Of a stretch of DNA of 64,000 nt, positions 23,309 through 35,039 are shown in pieces. How positions within the stretch are numbered: the stretch's first letter is position 1; every line of letters starts with the position of its first letter. A program made the translations under genes and the position numbers. Origin of the DNA: Adenophora triphylla var. japonica (taxonomy: Eukaryota > Streptophyta > Magnoliopsida > Asterales > Campanulaceae); the NCBI GenBank assembly GCA_022495995.1, contig JAFEMH010000739.1, forward strand, positions 558,001-622,000. The letters run 5' to 3'. The notes under the pieces are model-generated. The model ran no database searches, was not told where the DNA came from, and saw only the letters and a list, made by a program, of their open reading frames with translations.

Positions 23309-23834
23309 GTGTATGGCGCGTGAATGCAGTGGAAAGGTTTTTTTTTTTTTTAAATTCCGGACACGTGTTGTATATTCTTTGAAGGGCATTTTGGTCATTT
23401 CCAACGATGGCAGAATTGAAATTATTTGAAAACCCACGTGTCACATGTCCATTGGCTGATTTTATTTCAAAAAAATTTTTCCTCCGATTTCTTTGACCTC
23501 AATTATTTTATATTAAATTAATTTTTTTTTAATTTCTTTTTGCACCAAAATTCATAATTTTTTTTCTCTATAAATAGAGACTTCTTTCATTTGATTTGGA
23601 CACAGGAAAAAATTCCTTTTTTTTTAAATTTTAATTTGTTAATTATCCTTTGCTAATTTTTCAATTTCTTTTTAGTGAAAATTAATTAAATGTGAAATAT
23701 TTTTTTTAATTATAAGTGATAATAATAATAATAAAAATTTTACTAATAAAAAATATAAAGAATATAAAATAAAATAAAAGTGATGGGGTATCGGATGATG
23801 AGTTGAAATTGTGTTGAATATATTACTGTACTAT

Positions 23835-25040
23835 CTTTTTGGTTTGACCAAATCTTTTGATTTTTTTTTTAATTCTCTTTATCAAAAATAATAAGTCTTC
23901 CAAACTATTGACCTAAATGACACATTTTTTGAAACTCGCTAAACGATGTATCGAGTTTATAATTTTGTTTGATTAAACTCGCTACACGATGTAGCAAGTT
24001 TAAATTTGCTCAATTTTATTTCAATATTTATGCTATTATAAACAAAAAGAAAACTAAAATTTGAACTAGCTACTTGAAGTTGCGAATTCAAATTACCATT
24101 ATCAACAACTAAAGGTCCAAATGTTCGTTATTCTACGTCTCACTTTAAATTGCAAAATAAAAATTATGTCTTACTAAGGAAAACTACAATAAAGAAAACT
24201 AGAAGGGAAAATTATATTTTTCATCTCAAGTAAATACTTTAAAAAATGTCATTCTATAAAAAAATTATTTTCTTCATTTCAAAAATGAATATTACTTTCA
24301 ACTCAAAATGAATAAAGTATTAATAAATTTGTCGATTTCTCTATCGGTCTCAAAAAATTGTGTATTTATGAAGACGAATATCGAGAAAGATGGTCAGCAT
24401 TTTAAAATTTTTAATTGAAGTGCATGACAATATTCTAAGAAATAAAGATAGTATAAATTGGTATTTTAAAAGAGGGAGAGGAATGAGTGGGTTGGGTTTG
24501 ATGAGGGAGCGGAGAGTTTGGGAATTTATTTTTCATTTAACACAATTGTTAGCGTTTTTATGATTTTGATTTTTCTTCTCAAAAGTAAATAAGTTAAATT
24601 GAAAATAAATATCATAATTATGTTCATGATGTGTTAATATAAATAAATATGACATATTTTTTTAGATGTACGAGCATGAGTTAATTGAAAGTTTTCATTT
24701 GAAAAAGAATGTTATTAATTTTTATTAGATAATTGTACTATCTTTTTGGTATGACCAAATCTTTTGAGTTTTTTTTTAATTCTCTTTATCAAAAATAATA
24801 AGCCTTTCAAACTATTGACCTAAATGACCCATTTTTTGAAACTCGCTAAACGGTGTAGCGAGTTTATAATTTTGTCTGATTAAACTCGCTACACGGTGTA
24901 GTAAGTTTAAATTTGCTCAATTTTATTTCAATATTTATCTACTATAAAAAATAAAAGATAATAAAAACTAAAATTTGAACTAGCTACTTGAAGTAGTGAA
25001 TTCAAATTACCACTATCAGAAACTAAAGGTCCAAAGGTTC
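23835..25040. repeat. Direct duplication inside Helitron C
   Basis: The block at about 23835-24130 (ACTATCTTTTTGGTTTGACC, then ACTCGCTACACGATGTAG) recurs at about 24735-25050 with scattered differences. The offset is about 890 bp. Both contain a CTCGCTA...GTAGCGAG-type inverted word. Confidence 0.7.
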
Positions 25041-25396
25041 GTTATTCTACGTCTCACTTTAAATTGCAAAATAAAAATTATGTCTTAATAAAGAAAACTA
25101 GGAGGGAAAATTATATTTTCCATCTCAAGTAATTTAGAAATAATACTACTTTTTTTGTCAAAATGAAAAACCAACAAATAATGCTACTTTTTTTGTCAAA
25201 AAAAAAAAAAATACTTCTGTAATTTAGAAATAATGAAAAACATATTATTATGAATTTTCATTAGAAATAATGAAAAACATATTATTATGAATAACCAAAA
25301 AGTACTTTAGAAATAATGAAAAACATATTATTATGAATTTTCATTGAGTTTCTTTTTTTAAAAAAAAATTAATATTAATTTCTTCTCGCTCGCTTT

Positions 25397-25397
<1 letters not shown>

Positions 25398-25433
<36 letters not shown>
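25398..25433. repeat. Long T homopolymer
   Basis: A run of more than 30 T. Length in an assembly may not be reliable. Confidence 0.8.
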
Positions 25434-25434
<1 letters not shown>

Positions 25435-25706
25435 AGAAACAATTCCTATTGATCTCTTTTAAAAAATGATGGGTTATTAATAAAGAACATTAGATTAATG
25501 ATAAAAAAATGTGGAAGCCATTTGATATAACATTTTTTAATTTAAAGAGTAGTTGAAGTATATTAGTAAAATTAAAAATCTTATTATTGGCTACAAATAT
25601 AATTATTAGAACTATTTATGTTTTAATTTTTATTTTATCAAAATTTGATGGATTATTAATATTGGTTTCATTTATTTGTGCCTTTTTTATATATATTATT
25701 TATGAA

Positions 25707-27005
25707 TAATTTTTTCTTCAACTTTTGTCCTATTTTAAACGTTAAAAAATGAGTTCGGATAGTAAAGAGATGAATGATTTTATTATAAAGTATAAAAAGT
25801 TGGGTACAAAGTAATTAGTGAATAGTTGTTGTGAGTATGACTTATAAGACCATTTAATATTGAAATTTTATAATTTTTTCATTGTAATTTTTTTAAATTT
25901 AAAATGGGACACCTTTTATTAAAAAAAAAAGAAGTTTAAAATGGGACGAAGGGAGCATTTATTTATTTGATAGTGAAATAATTTATCCAAATGTTAAATT
26001 TAATTACTTGCAAAATAAAAATTAAGTCTTAATAATGAAAACTAAAATAAATAAAACTAGAAGGGAAAATTATATTTTCCGTCTGAAGTCAACTTTAAAA
26101 AATGTCATTACAAAAAAAAAATTATTTCCGTCATTTCAAAAATGAATACTATTTTTTTTTTGCCAAAAAATGTCATTACTTTCAACTCAAAAATAAATCA
26201 CCAAAAAATAATACTATTTTTTTTGCCAAAAAATTGCATTATTATGTGCTTTAACTAGAAGGGAGAATTATATTTTTCGTCTCAAATAACTACAATTTTT
26301 GAAGTAGCGAAATCAAATTACTTTTTTTGGCCCAATTCTAGGAAAACAGTGTTAGTATGTGCTTTAACTTGATATTGCCTTATTTAAAGAATTTTGTAAG
26401 TAAAAAACGGGTTGATAAAATTTTTGAATCCCTCCTAAACCCGCATTAATCCGCTTATAATGAAAAGAGTTTGAAAATGTTTTCTTTTCAATCGGGTGGG
26501 ATTGGGGTGGATTTGGGATTAGCTCGAACCGTCCCATTTAACCCGAACCTGCATAGTATTCATCTTTTTTTAGAATAAATTTTAAATATTGATAATATTT
26601 GTATATTATTATTTATTTATTTGTTTATAGTTTATTGTATTTTCTCATTTTTCTATGTCATATTATTAATCTCTACATTTATAAGGAAATAAAGGGGGAA
26701 AAATAGCATTGTATAATAGAAAGATTAATAATTTTTTCTTCAACTTTAGTCCTATTTTAAACGTTAAAAAATTGGTTAGGATATTAAAGAGATGAATGAT
26801 TTTATTATAAAATATAAAAAGTTGGGCACAATGTAATTAGTGAATAGTTGTTGTGAGTATCACTTATAAGACTATTGAATAAAAAAATATTAAAATTTTT
26901 TCATTGTAATTTTTTTGAATTTAAAATGGGACACCTTTTATTAAAAAAAATAGGAAGTTTAAAATGGGACGAAGGGAGCATGTATTTATTTGATAATTAA
27001 ATAAT
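25707..27005. repeat. Second direct duplication inside Helitron C
   Basis: The block at 25707-25990 (CTTCAACTTTTGTCCTATTT, then GAGATGAATGATTTTATTAT) recurs at about 26730-27005, an offset near 1020 bp. Confidence 0.7.
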
Positions 27006-27625
27006 TTTTCCTAATGTTAAATTTAAGTACTTGCGAAATAAAAAAAAAACATGATTATATAACAATAACATTAAAGAAATATGTAAAAATCAAACAGGGA
27101 TGTAGAAGTTGAATACGGCTCAAGAACAAAATAACTTCTCAAAAATCAAAATTGATGATACTTGAAAATTTCATTTCATGTAATTTATTTGTTTGGAGAA
27201 TCACTAGAGTCAAGTTTCGAATTGCAGTTGAAGAGAAAGATTTGGAGACTTATAACTAGATTGATTACGCTTTCTCAATTGTTGGATACTGTGGGCAAAT
27301 TACGCACATATCACGTTCAATACACAATAAATATGTTTTACATAAAAAATATGTGTTCAATTCCATAGCATTGAAAAATGGATGTCAAATGTGATTATTA
27401 TTTAATAGAACGGGAATTTACGTATAAAACGCATTTCGTACAAACTAACTACGCCTTAAATATATATTTATTTTAGTGACCTTCAATCTGATATTTGTAC
27501 TAATAATATAATTTTCAAAAAAGTGTTTTACAATGTACACAAACATTTCTATTTTCTGTTATACTTGTATAAATTTTTGCCAATATGTGTTAATAGTTGT
27601 TCGTGCATCGCACGGGAGTTATAAT

Positions 27626-27858
27626 AATTAATGAAAATTAATGTCGGCAGCAAATATTAAATTTGATGACCTTCAGTAAATCTAGCAAGTGTCACCAGTC
27701 ACGTGAGACAGGTGCAAAAGCATCAAATCTTGAAACCTATTATACCCCTGTTCTTCGGCTGCATTGACAGAAGTCGGTTTGACGTGTAATGCGTGGCGGC
27801 AACGGACGCCTGAGTCTACGCTCCCTACCTACAACTTTTTATTTTAGAAAAATTTATA
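27626..27858. other. Spacer, no gene seen
   Basis: This has mixed composition, with a GC-richer stretch near 27780-27830. I see no open frame or repeat end. Confidence 0.45.
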
Positions 27859-28140
27859 CTCCCTCCGTTCCACTATACTTGACACCCAAAGAATGGGTTC
27901 AAAAACCAAGGAAAAAGAATAAAATAAAAAAAATGTGTGGTGAAAAATGAAGAAAGAGAATGAGTGGGGTAAATAGTAGTGTTGGTTGAATAAATGTGTG
28001 GTAGAAAATGAAGAGAGAGAATGAGTGGTGGGGTAGAGTGAATATAAAAATATAAAAACTTGGTTATTTTTGGAAGGTGTCAAGTATAGTGGGACGGCCC
28101 AAAATGGAAAGAAGTGTCAAGTATAGTGGGACGGAGGGAG
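27859..28140. mobile_element. Stowaway-type MITE
   Basis: CTCCCTCCGTTCCACTATAC and its inverse GTATAGTGGGACGGAGGGAG are flanked by TA (27857-27858, 28141-28142). The middle has repeated GAGAGAATGAGTGG words. Confidence 0.88.
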
Positions 28141-28173
28141 TACTCATCTGATTCGTTTATGAAATTTTTAATA

Positions 28174-28496
28174 CTCCCTCCGACCCACTTCAATTGATCT
28201 TGGATGAATTTCACGATTTTTAAGAAAAATAAATAAAGTGGGTAGAAATTAGGGGAGAGAGAATGTAAAAATTAAATATGTGGTAGAAAATAGGAGAGAG
28301 AATTTAAAAATTAAAAATATTTAATAGGAGAGTGAGAATGAGTGGGAGAAATAGTAAATTAATGATTGTTTTTTTTGTAAATATGTGGAGATTATAAGGA
28401 TATAAAGTATGAAAAACTTTTCATTTATGAAATGAATCATTTAAAATGAGACGTTCCAAAAAGAAAATTGAACCTATTAAAGTGGGACGGAGAGAG
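28174..28496. mobile_element. Stowaway-type MITE
   Basis: CTCCCTCCGACCCACTTC and its inverse AAAGTGGGACGGAGAGAG, with flanking TA (28172-28173, 28497-28498). Confidence 0.87.
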
Positions 28497-28666
28497 TATA
28501 AATTTGGTGTCAATAAGATTCTATGATACAACAGTTCTAGTTCTGAGAGTGGACGATTGAGCTGTTAGTAGGATACACGGATGGACAAATTTGTACGCTG
28601 AAGTGATGAACTAAAATATCCTTAATGAAAGGCAAAAAGGTCATTAGTCGAGATCGAAACGAACTA

Positions 28667-28693
28667 CTCCTCTGTCCCGCTACAAATTGTCCA
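28667..28693. mobile_element. Left part of a Stowaway MITE split by Tat-2
   Basis: CTCCTCTGTCCCGCTAC after TA (28665-28666) is a MITE left end that stops after 27 bp at the Tat-2 LTR. The remainder, with the matching right end GAGACGGAGAGAG and TA, resumes at 40952-41201. The join reads like intact sister MITEs (GTCCA followed by CTTTTTATTTTGGGCG). Confidence 0.85.
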
Positions 28694-29609
28694 TGATCGC
28701 GCAGGAAAGCGTGTGGGCTCAGCTCCTTGTGTCCAGCAATGAATAAGCTAGCTATGGACCTGCACAGCACAAGAAACAAGGGTGAAACTGTGCCGGGGTC
28801 TTTCCTAAGCCCTCCGGCGTGAGTAAGATGATGGACGAAAAGTGGTGCGTATAATATGATATGTGAGTGGGTACGTGAATATGCAATAAAGCATTACCTT
28901 ATTCCATGTTGATACTCTCTTATTTATAGTAGGAATAGTGATGTTAGGGTTTTCACCATAGCGCTTGGATTGGATGGTTTCCAACCGCTAGATCAGCCTC
29001 GTCTCCCAGGTGTACACGTGTCACGCCGGGGATTGGTCCGTCTATGTAAGGACACCGCAGCCTTCGACATTGATAAGCAAACTTTGCCTTATAAGGGAAA
29101 GTCAACCCGCGTACCTTTTGTAGTTATTACCATCGCATGATTGCACAGAAACAAGGCACCGTAGCGTGTCCGACATTATCCCAAATTAGCTAATTAACCA
29201 AGCTTGTTGAGGAAGCTTAATTGAAGAGACGACTGAGCCGTACGTCCAGTTGGATCGTCTCTCGAGGTATGTCTCGACGAGAGAGGGTTAGTCGCTCAAT
29301 GACGACGCTCACTGGGACGAGCGCCGGTTGGTGTAGAAGGAAGACTCGTCGATAGATGGGCCTAGCTTATTGTCGACCGATCTCTTCTTGGCGTATCGAC
29401 GGGCTAGAAGCTAGCTCTTCCATTAATGGTGCGATAGCTCGTCGTTTGACGGGCTTGGTCGCTCGCCGGGCGACGATCGCCAACCAATGTTGGACGAGCT
29501 ACGGCCCAAGGCTTTGATTTGATCCTTTCGCGGTGGTCTTTTGACGGCCCGTTGGGCCTCACGGGCTCGTAGCAAGCATCGGGCTCTACCCATCACGAAT
29601 ATTCGTTCA
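28694..29609 (-). repeat. 3' LTR of Tat-2 (left end on the + strand)
   Basis: Reads TGATCGCGCAGG ... ATTCGTTCA on the + strand. It differs from the other LTR by substitutions and many 1-2 bp indels, often at C-N-G positions (for example GACGAAAAG here, GACTGAAAAG in the other). Confidence 0.9.
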
Positions 29610-29626
29610 GCTGGCCCCCAACTCAC
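29610..29626 (-). other. Polypurine tract of Tat-2
   Basis: GCTGGCCCCCAACTCAC is the complement of GTGAGTTGGGGGCCAGC. It resembles the Tat-1 tract and abuts the LTR. Confidence 0.6.
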
Positions 29627-29864
29627 GGTCGTCTCGACGGGCCAGGAGTTGTCATTTTCCCACCAAGGCAATCCGTACGACCGTCAATTTGAATTTTGAA
29701 TTACGGTGACGTCGCATAGGTGACGTGGGCTACCGAGATCTCTTCTTCAATTGCCACGTGTCCTCTGATGGGACAAGTGCCTCGGAAATTGCAAAGGGTA
29801 TTTAATGCCCCTACTCATTGCGCCGTTTGGTTTTCCCAGGAATGAACCGTTCATCTTCCCCCAA

Positions 29865-29870
29865 TATAAA
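29865..29870 (+). promoter_or_regulatory. TATA box for the Tat-2 extra ORF
   Basis: TATAAA within CCAATATAAAAAC, about 300 bp upstream of the ORF start and just inside the 3' LTR, as in Tat-1. Confidence 0.6.
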
Positions 29871-30161
29871 AACTTTCTTTCTTCATCATTTCAAACTTTC
29901 CAAACCCTTGATCGCCGAGAGCAAAGTAAGAGGGGCGATTTCCGGCCACCGTCGTGAAAGAATTTCTAAGAACCGTGATCACGATCTCCGGCAACCACAA
30001 TCGTTCTGGCAACTCCGTCTGTGAGGTATCTAGGCGCCTGGATAAGAGATTTCTTCGAACTTCCGCCGGAAAACTCATCGGAAAGAGCATCTTCCAACCC
30101 ATTACCAGGTAACATCTTCATCTGTTCTTCATTTTCTCGGGTTTTTCATTGGGGTTAGTCG

Positions 30162-33123
30162 ATGGGACCAAGAACTATAAGTTTCGAGAGGTGTCAAGTT
30201 TGGCTTTGGGTTGAATCAAAGGGTTTATAAATGTGCCAAGGGGATTTGGAGGGAGATTCCTTTTATCCGAGCGTGCTTCAATCCTGGAGAAGTTTAACTT
30301 TGAGAATGAGCCCTGGGGTTCCTGCAGGGAGAGATTCTAGGGGATTTTGAGGACGGTGACCCAAGTGGTAACTCCCTTCCGGGCCCACGAACGATCCGCC
30401 CGCCCACGTTAGGACCCACTACTCTTTGTCCCGTCGTGATTCAACTAGGGCTTTGGTCGTAGGGAATCTAGGTCGCCACTAGGTAGGTCGTTGCCTACGG
30501 ATGTTAGGACCGATTCCCTCTTTTATCCCCTTATTTTGTAGAGATGGATCACGACGGGCGCTCCCGACCACTCGCCCCGTAAGCCAACGAGCCGAGCACC
30601 AGCGCAAGGGGCAAACAGTGCCTTTAGCCTATCACACGTTTGTACAAGTTGGATCAAACGACGATGAGTTTGGAGGTGGGGCAAGAGGAAAATGGGCCGT
30701 GCCTAAGATCGAGCTCAGAAACAGACGTCGGGAAGCAAATGATCGACGCCCTACGAGGATCGTTAGTGGTTCAAGCTTCGACCTACAAGTTGGAGCATCT
30801 CAGTTGACTGAGTACGAGCCCCGTCGTCAATCCTTAGTGACCGGCAAGGAGAAGGTGGGCTTCTTCTATAAACACTTAGAGTTCGCCCTGAGATTGCCTT
30901 GATCCTTTTCATCAATGAGTTCCTCGAGGACTCCGCCTCGTATGCCCATGGAACTTAGTGCCAACACCGATCGACTTTGTAGCGGCTTGCCATCGTCTGC
31001 AGGTTCCTTGGCTACGAGCCTTGCAATAAAGTATTCCGTCGATACTACCGAACGGCTCGGAATACCTCCAAAGGGAAATCCACCGTGAGTGTATCTTCGA
31101 TTAAAAACGCAAGGAACTTTTTCTTGGATATCCCGAACAAGGTGTATGGTTGGGAGAACCATTTGATCCTGGTGGAAAGTCGAGTAGGATGGCAGTTTCC
31201 TTTTCCAGAGGGCAACGGGCCAGTCAGTGATAGGCATATCTTTCAAGCTCCGTGGGCCGACGAGCTGAAAGGAAAGATCGACAATTTGTTAGATCTTGGA
31301 TGGGTCTCGTACAAAGACATAGAGGCCTCACAATGGAGATACATCCGAGCTGGCATGATGTCTAAGCCGTCTATAGGGCCTGATCCTTTAGTGAAGATTG
31401 ATTTGGATGCCCGCTATCCCGACTGGGTCGTCCACCAGGAGTTTGTTTTTAAAGATAACTGTTTGAACTGTGCGACGGCACGAACTGGTCGTCTTGAAGA
31501 AAGTTGTGAAAACCTTGAAATGAATGGGGGTTGGACTCCTGCTATCTTTTCAATTTTAATATTCTCTTGTCTCGTCGTGAATACAAACTAACCTTTTTTA
31601 CTTGGTCGTCATGCAGTTCTTACCCAAGACGACGTGGACAAAATTGAAAAAAGGATAATGGATGGAGCCATCAGAGCTAGTGACAGGGGCACCAAAAAGA
31701 AGGAGAGGGCTGCGACCCGTGCCATACTCGATCGTCAAGAGAAGCAGACGACGAGGAATGAGCAACTCCCCAAAGACCCTGCTGGTGCTATCCCAATGAT
31801 CGAGAGGGAGCCCGTCGTCGAAGGACTGAACACCGGAGGCCGTCAGGCCGTCGTTGATGCACCTGAGAGAGCAATAGGTATGGAGATTGATCCTCCAAGT
31901 ATGGAAGCTGTCGGGGCTCAGATGGCCATTGCTGACGAGGCCGAGCGTATTGAAGTGGAGAGCACAGATTCAAACCCCAAGCTCCGTGAGGTCGACGCTC
32001 GTTCCTCCAAAAAGAGAAAAAGTCATTTCGTTGATCCTCCCAGCGCGTCAGACCCGTCAACTCCAAGGGCCGATGCTCCAAGCTCGTCTTCGGCGGTCTT
32101 GTCTAAGGCCAAAGAGATGGCGACCTCCATTGCCAAGGCCTCTCATATAACTGGGATCCCTTATCTGCAGAGGAACGGCAATGCGCTCTTGCTGGGGACG
32201 GCTCTGACAAGGCGTGGACGGGATGTTGAGTTGACCCGTAGGATGAAGGAGGCCAATCTTACTCCCGAAACCTTTCATGCCCGTCTAGGGCTAATCCAGA
32301 CTGAGGTACTTCGCATTAGAGTTTATGTTTTTCTCCGTCTCTTTATACTTGTGCTAATACTTTAACTGTTGCAGCTATCGTCGATGATGGATGCCATGAC
32401 GTCGGGTTATAGGGAATGTCTTGATGCCGAGCTTCGGGGCAATGAGCAGATGATGAAGGCCGTCGGCGATAAGGGGACGGCTGAGCAAAAGCTGAAGGAG
32501 GCGGAGACCAACGTTGGCGAGCTCACTCTGGCCCATGAGCTTTTGGTGAATGAAAAGGACAACCTTCAGAAGGAGATAGATGCCTTGAAGGAAGGGAAGG
32601 CCAAAGCTGAGGCTGACTCGAAGGTGCTCTCGGACGGTCTTCGCGTTTGTGAGAACCGGCTTCAGAAGTCGACGGCTCAGATTGAAGCGATGAAGACGAG
32701 CCGTGATGCTGAGCTGGCCCAAGCCAGGCGTGATGCCGTCGACGACTTCAAGAAGAGTTCTGAGTGCCTTCAACTGGTCACCAAGCATGCTAGTGGGTTC
32801 TTCAAAGATGGGGCTAAACACATGGCCAGGCGGCTTCTTCTGGACCCCTAATAAAAGATCTTCTCTCCGTCCGGAAGTTGGCCGACCTTTGCACGGAGGA
32901 AGCTCACGACAACGAAGCACGCTCGGTCCATCCCCTCGTCCCCTATACTGACAATGATTTTCTTATCATAAGGGAGGATGACGCCAAAGCTGGAAAAGAC
33001 GAGTGGCCTATCCCTCCCGTCGTCCCGGGTAACTTCGACGCATATTACAAGTACTTTATCAAGACGGCCCCGACCCCGACGCAGCCTTCTTCAAACGCCG
33101 GCGGTGTCGACCCCGCTGATTGA
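30162..33123 (+). pseudogene. Tat-2 extra ORF (antisense to gag-pol), intron-containing
   Basis: This is the counterpart of the Tat-1 minus-strand gene. It starts ATGGGACCAAG at 30162 and ends at TGA 33121-33123. Exons read 30162..31530, 31617..32305 and 32375..33123; the introns are 86 and 69 bp with GT-AG ends. Conserved blocks are VYGWENHLILVESRVGWQFP, QAPWADELKGKIDNLLDLGW and, after the second intron, a coiled-coil-like segment (LKEAETNVGELTLAHELLVN) and an acidic Pro-rich end (HPLVPYTDNDFLIIREDD). Frameshifts right after FER and near 32840, with others, prevent expression of the whole protein. Function unknown. Confidence 0.8.
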
Positions 33124-33544
33124 TTTTTTGAGGTGCTTTGTGAATGTTTCAAACAATGTCCCCATTTGATTCGGTTGTCTTAAACAATGTTTCAAAACAA
33201 TTTTTAATTTTTGTAATGTAGTCGGCCTGTTTCCTCGTTGTTTAGAGGGGGTCGTACGTACAATGTTTGCTTTATGTTTAAGTTATTTAATGCATTCGTT
33301 TTCTTTTAGTTAATCTGTGTTAACGTAGATAGCATGTGATAACTTGTTTTGAACGAGTAAGTTTGAGGACAAGCATGATTGGTCGTCGTTAGTGACGACC
33401 AGAACTTGGGTCGTCCTAATGTGGTGATGTCCCTTTCATACTTGTATTTTCTCAACTTCTCAATGGCTCGTAGGAATAGTACGAAGGTTCATAGGTTTCT
33501 TGCTCGTAGACAAGATTCTATGGACGAGTCGTCTTACTCCGTTA

Positions 33545-33690
33545 TAGCGTTCGACGAAGTCTGGCTTCGTCTAACCTTTATACTTGGCTAAAGTGAGTGT
33601 AAGTGTCGAAGTCTTTGCTACGACTGATTTTTATACTTGACTAAAGTAGTTAGTCAGGGGTCGAAGTCGCTTCAACCGCCTTAGGCTTGA
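33545..33690. repeat. Tandem repeats between the convergent Tat-2 genes
   Basis: Degenerate units with GTCGAAGTC and TTTATACTTG(A/G)CTAAAGT. They are the complement of the Tat-1 array at 13583-13735 and take the same position. Confidence 0.6.
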
Positions 33691-33916
33691 TTTGCAATGA
33701 ACGAGGTTCGGCGAAGTGATGAGTTCTCATTGATAACTTCTGACTAACAACTGCGTATTGATGACTCATTTACTTCCTACGACCTGGGGATTTATAGGTT
33801 ATTCCTTACAGACTTCAAAAATTACAGACCTCAAAAACATCTTACAAAATGACCATTAAAAATTCACATTGAGAACCACAAAATGGCTCGGCGCTGAATG
33901 TTTTCGACGGCGACGA

Positions 33917-34985
33917 TCAAAAGTAATACTTCATCAGATGATTGGCGTGCCATGGATGCTTGAGATGTTCCCCGTTGGGCTTAGACAGGCGGTAGGTTCC
34001 TTCTCTGACCACACTTGTGACGACGTATGGTCCTTCCCAATTGGGGGAAAGTTTGTTTTGGCGGGCCTTGAGTCCCGTCGCCTCGATCTTTCTGAGCACA
34101 TGGTCGCCGACTTTAAAGAATCTTTTCTTCACCTTCTTGTCATGATAAGCCTTGGTTTTCTTTTTGTAATTCTCCATCCTTAGTTGGGCGTCCAATCTTC
34201 GTTCGTCGACAAGGTCTAGGTCGACCTGTCGGTTATGGATGTTCTTTTCAACGTCGTAGAGAGCAACTCGGTCTGTTGGAAGCTGAAGCTCGGCGGGAGC
34301 CATGGCCTCAGAGCCATAAGCCAAAGCAAATGGGGTTTCCCCCGTAGGCCCCCGGGTGGTTGTGCGGACTGCCCAGAGTGCTGAAGGGAGTTCGTCCAAC
34401 CATCTTGTGCTGCGTCCCTCGAGATTTTTACATAAAGCGGATAAGACGAGCTTGTTCGCCGCTTCAGCTTGCCCGTTGCCTTGGGGATAGGCGACGGACG
34501 ACTTGGAATGCTTGACGCCCATCCTATTCAATTCTTGTTCAAATTTCCTTGAGAACTGCAGGCCGTTGTCCGAAACAATTACCCTTGGGATTCCAAAGCG
34601 ACACCATATCGAATCATGGATGAAGCTTAGGGCATTGTTTTCAGTAATTTTGTTTAAGGCCTTGGCCTCCACCCACTTTGAGAAATAGTCAACTGCCACA
34701 ATCACATACTTGACTCCCCCTTTGGCCTGTGGAAAAGGCCCAATCAGATCGACACCCCACATATCAAACGACGGCGGCCATGACAGGGGTTTGCTCGGTT
34801 GCCGGTAGCTTGGGGAGGTCGGCAAATCGGGCGCGTGTCGCATTTTCTCACAACTGTTTGGCATCTTCACGCGAGGTGGGGCCGTAGTATCCCATGGTGA
34901 TCAACTTGTCCGCCAATGTACGGGCCCCGTGATGGCCTCCCACACTCTCCTTGATGTACCTCAAACAGCAACCGAACGACCTTAT
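33917..34985 (-). pseudogene. Tat-2 integrase
   Basis: The frame is open for 317 codons from 34870. The core has WGVDLIG, VSDNGLQF and GNGQAEAANK (the DDE triad) and the same C-terminal end as Tat-1 (KHPWHANHLMKYYF). The zinc-finger part to the right (HHGARTLADKL, near 34915) is out of frame. Confidence 0.88.
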
Positions 34986-35039
34986 CTGGGTGGACGCACT
35001 TCAAGAATGCTGGTAATGGATCGTCGATGAGCTCTCCTT

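Larger units (their letters stand above)
23152..27625 (+). mobile_element. Helitron-like element C
   Basis: The left end is A/TCTATCTATATATAAAAGG (TC terminus after A). The right end is the hairpin CGTGC-ATC-GCACG (27602-27614) followed by GGAGTTATAATAA/T, a decayed form of the CTAG/T end seen at 42144 and 48832. The 5' region has the family signature of a GGCGCGTG...CACGCGCC hairpin (23288-23308), CACGTG motifs and short T runs. The interior is AT-rich with two direct duplications. No Rep/helicase frame is present, so it is non-autonomous. Confidence 0.7.

Noticed and set aside
30501..30902. 133-codon + strand frame considered as an independent host gene
   Set aside because: It is one frame-shifted piece of the Tat-2 extra ORF, with matching blocks in Tat-1.
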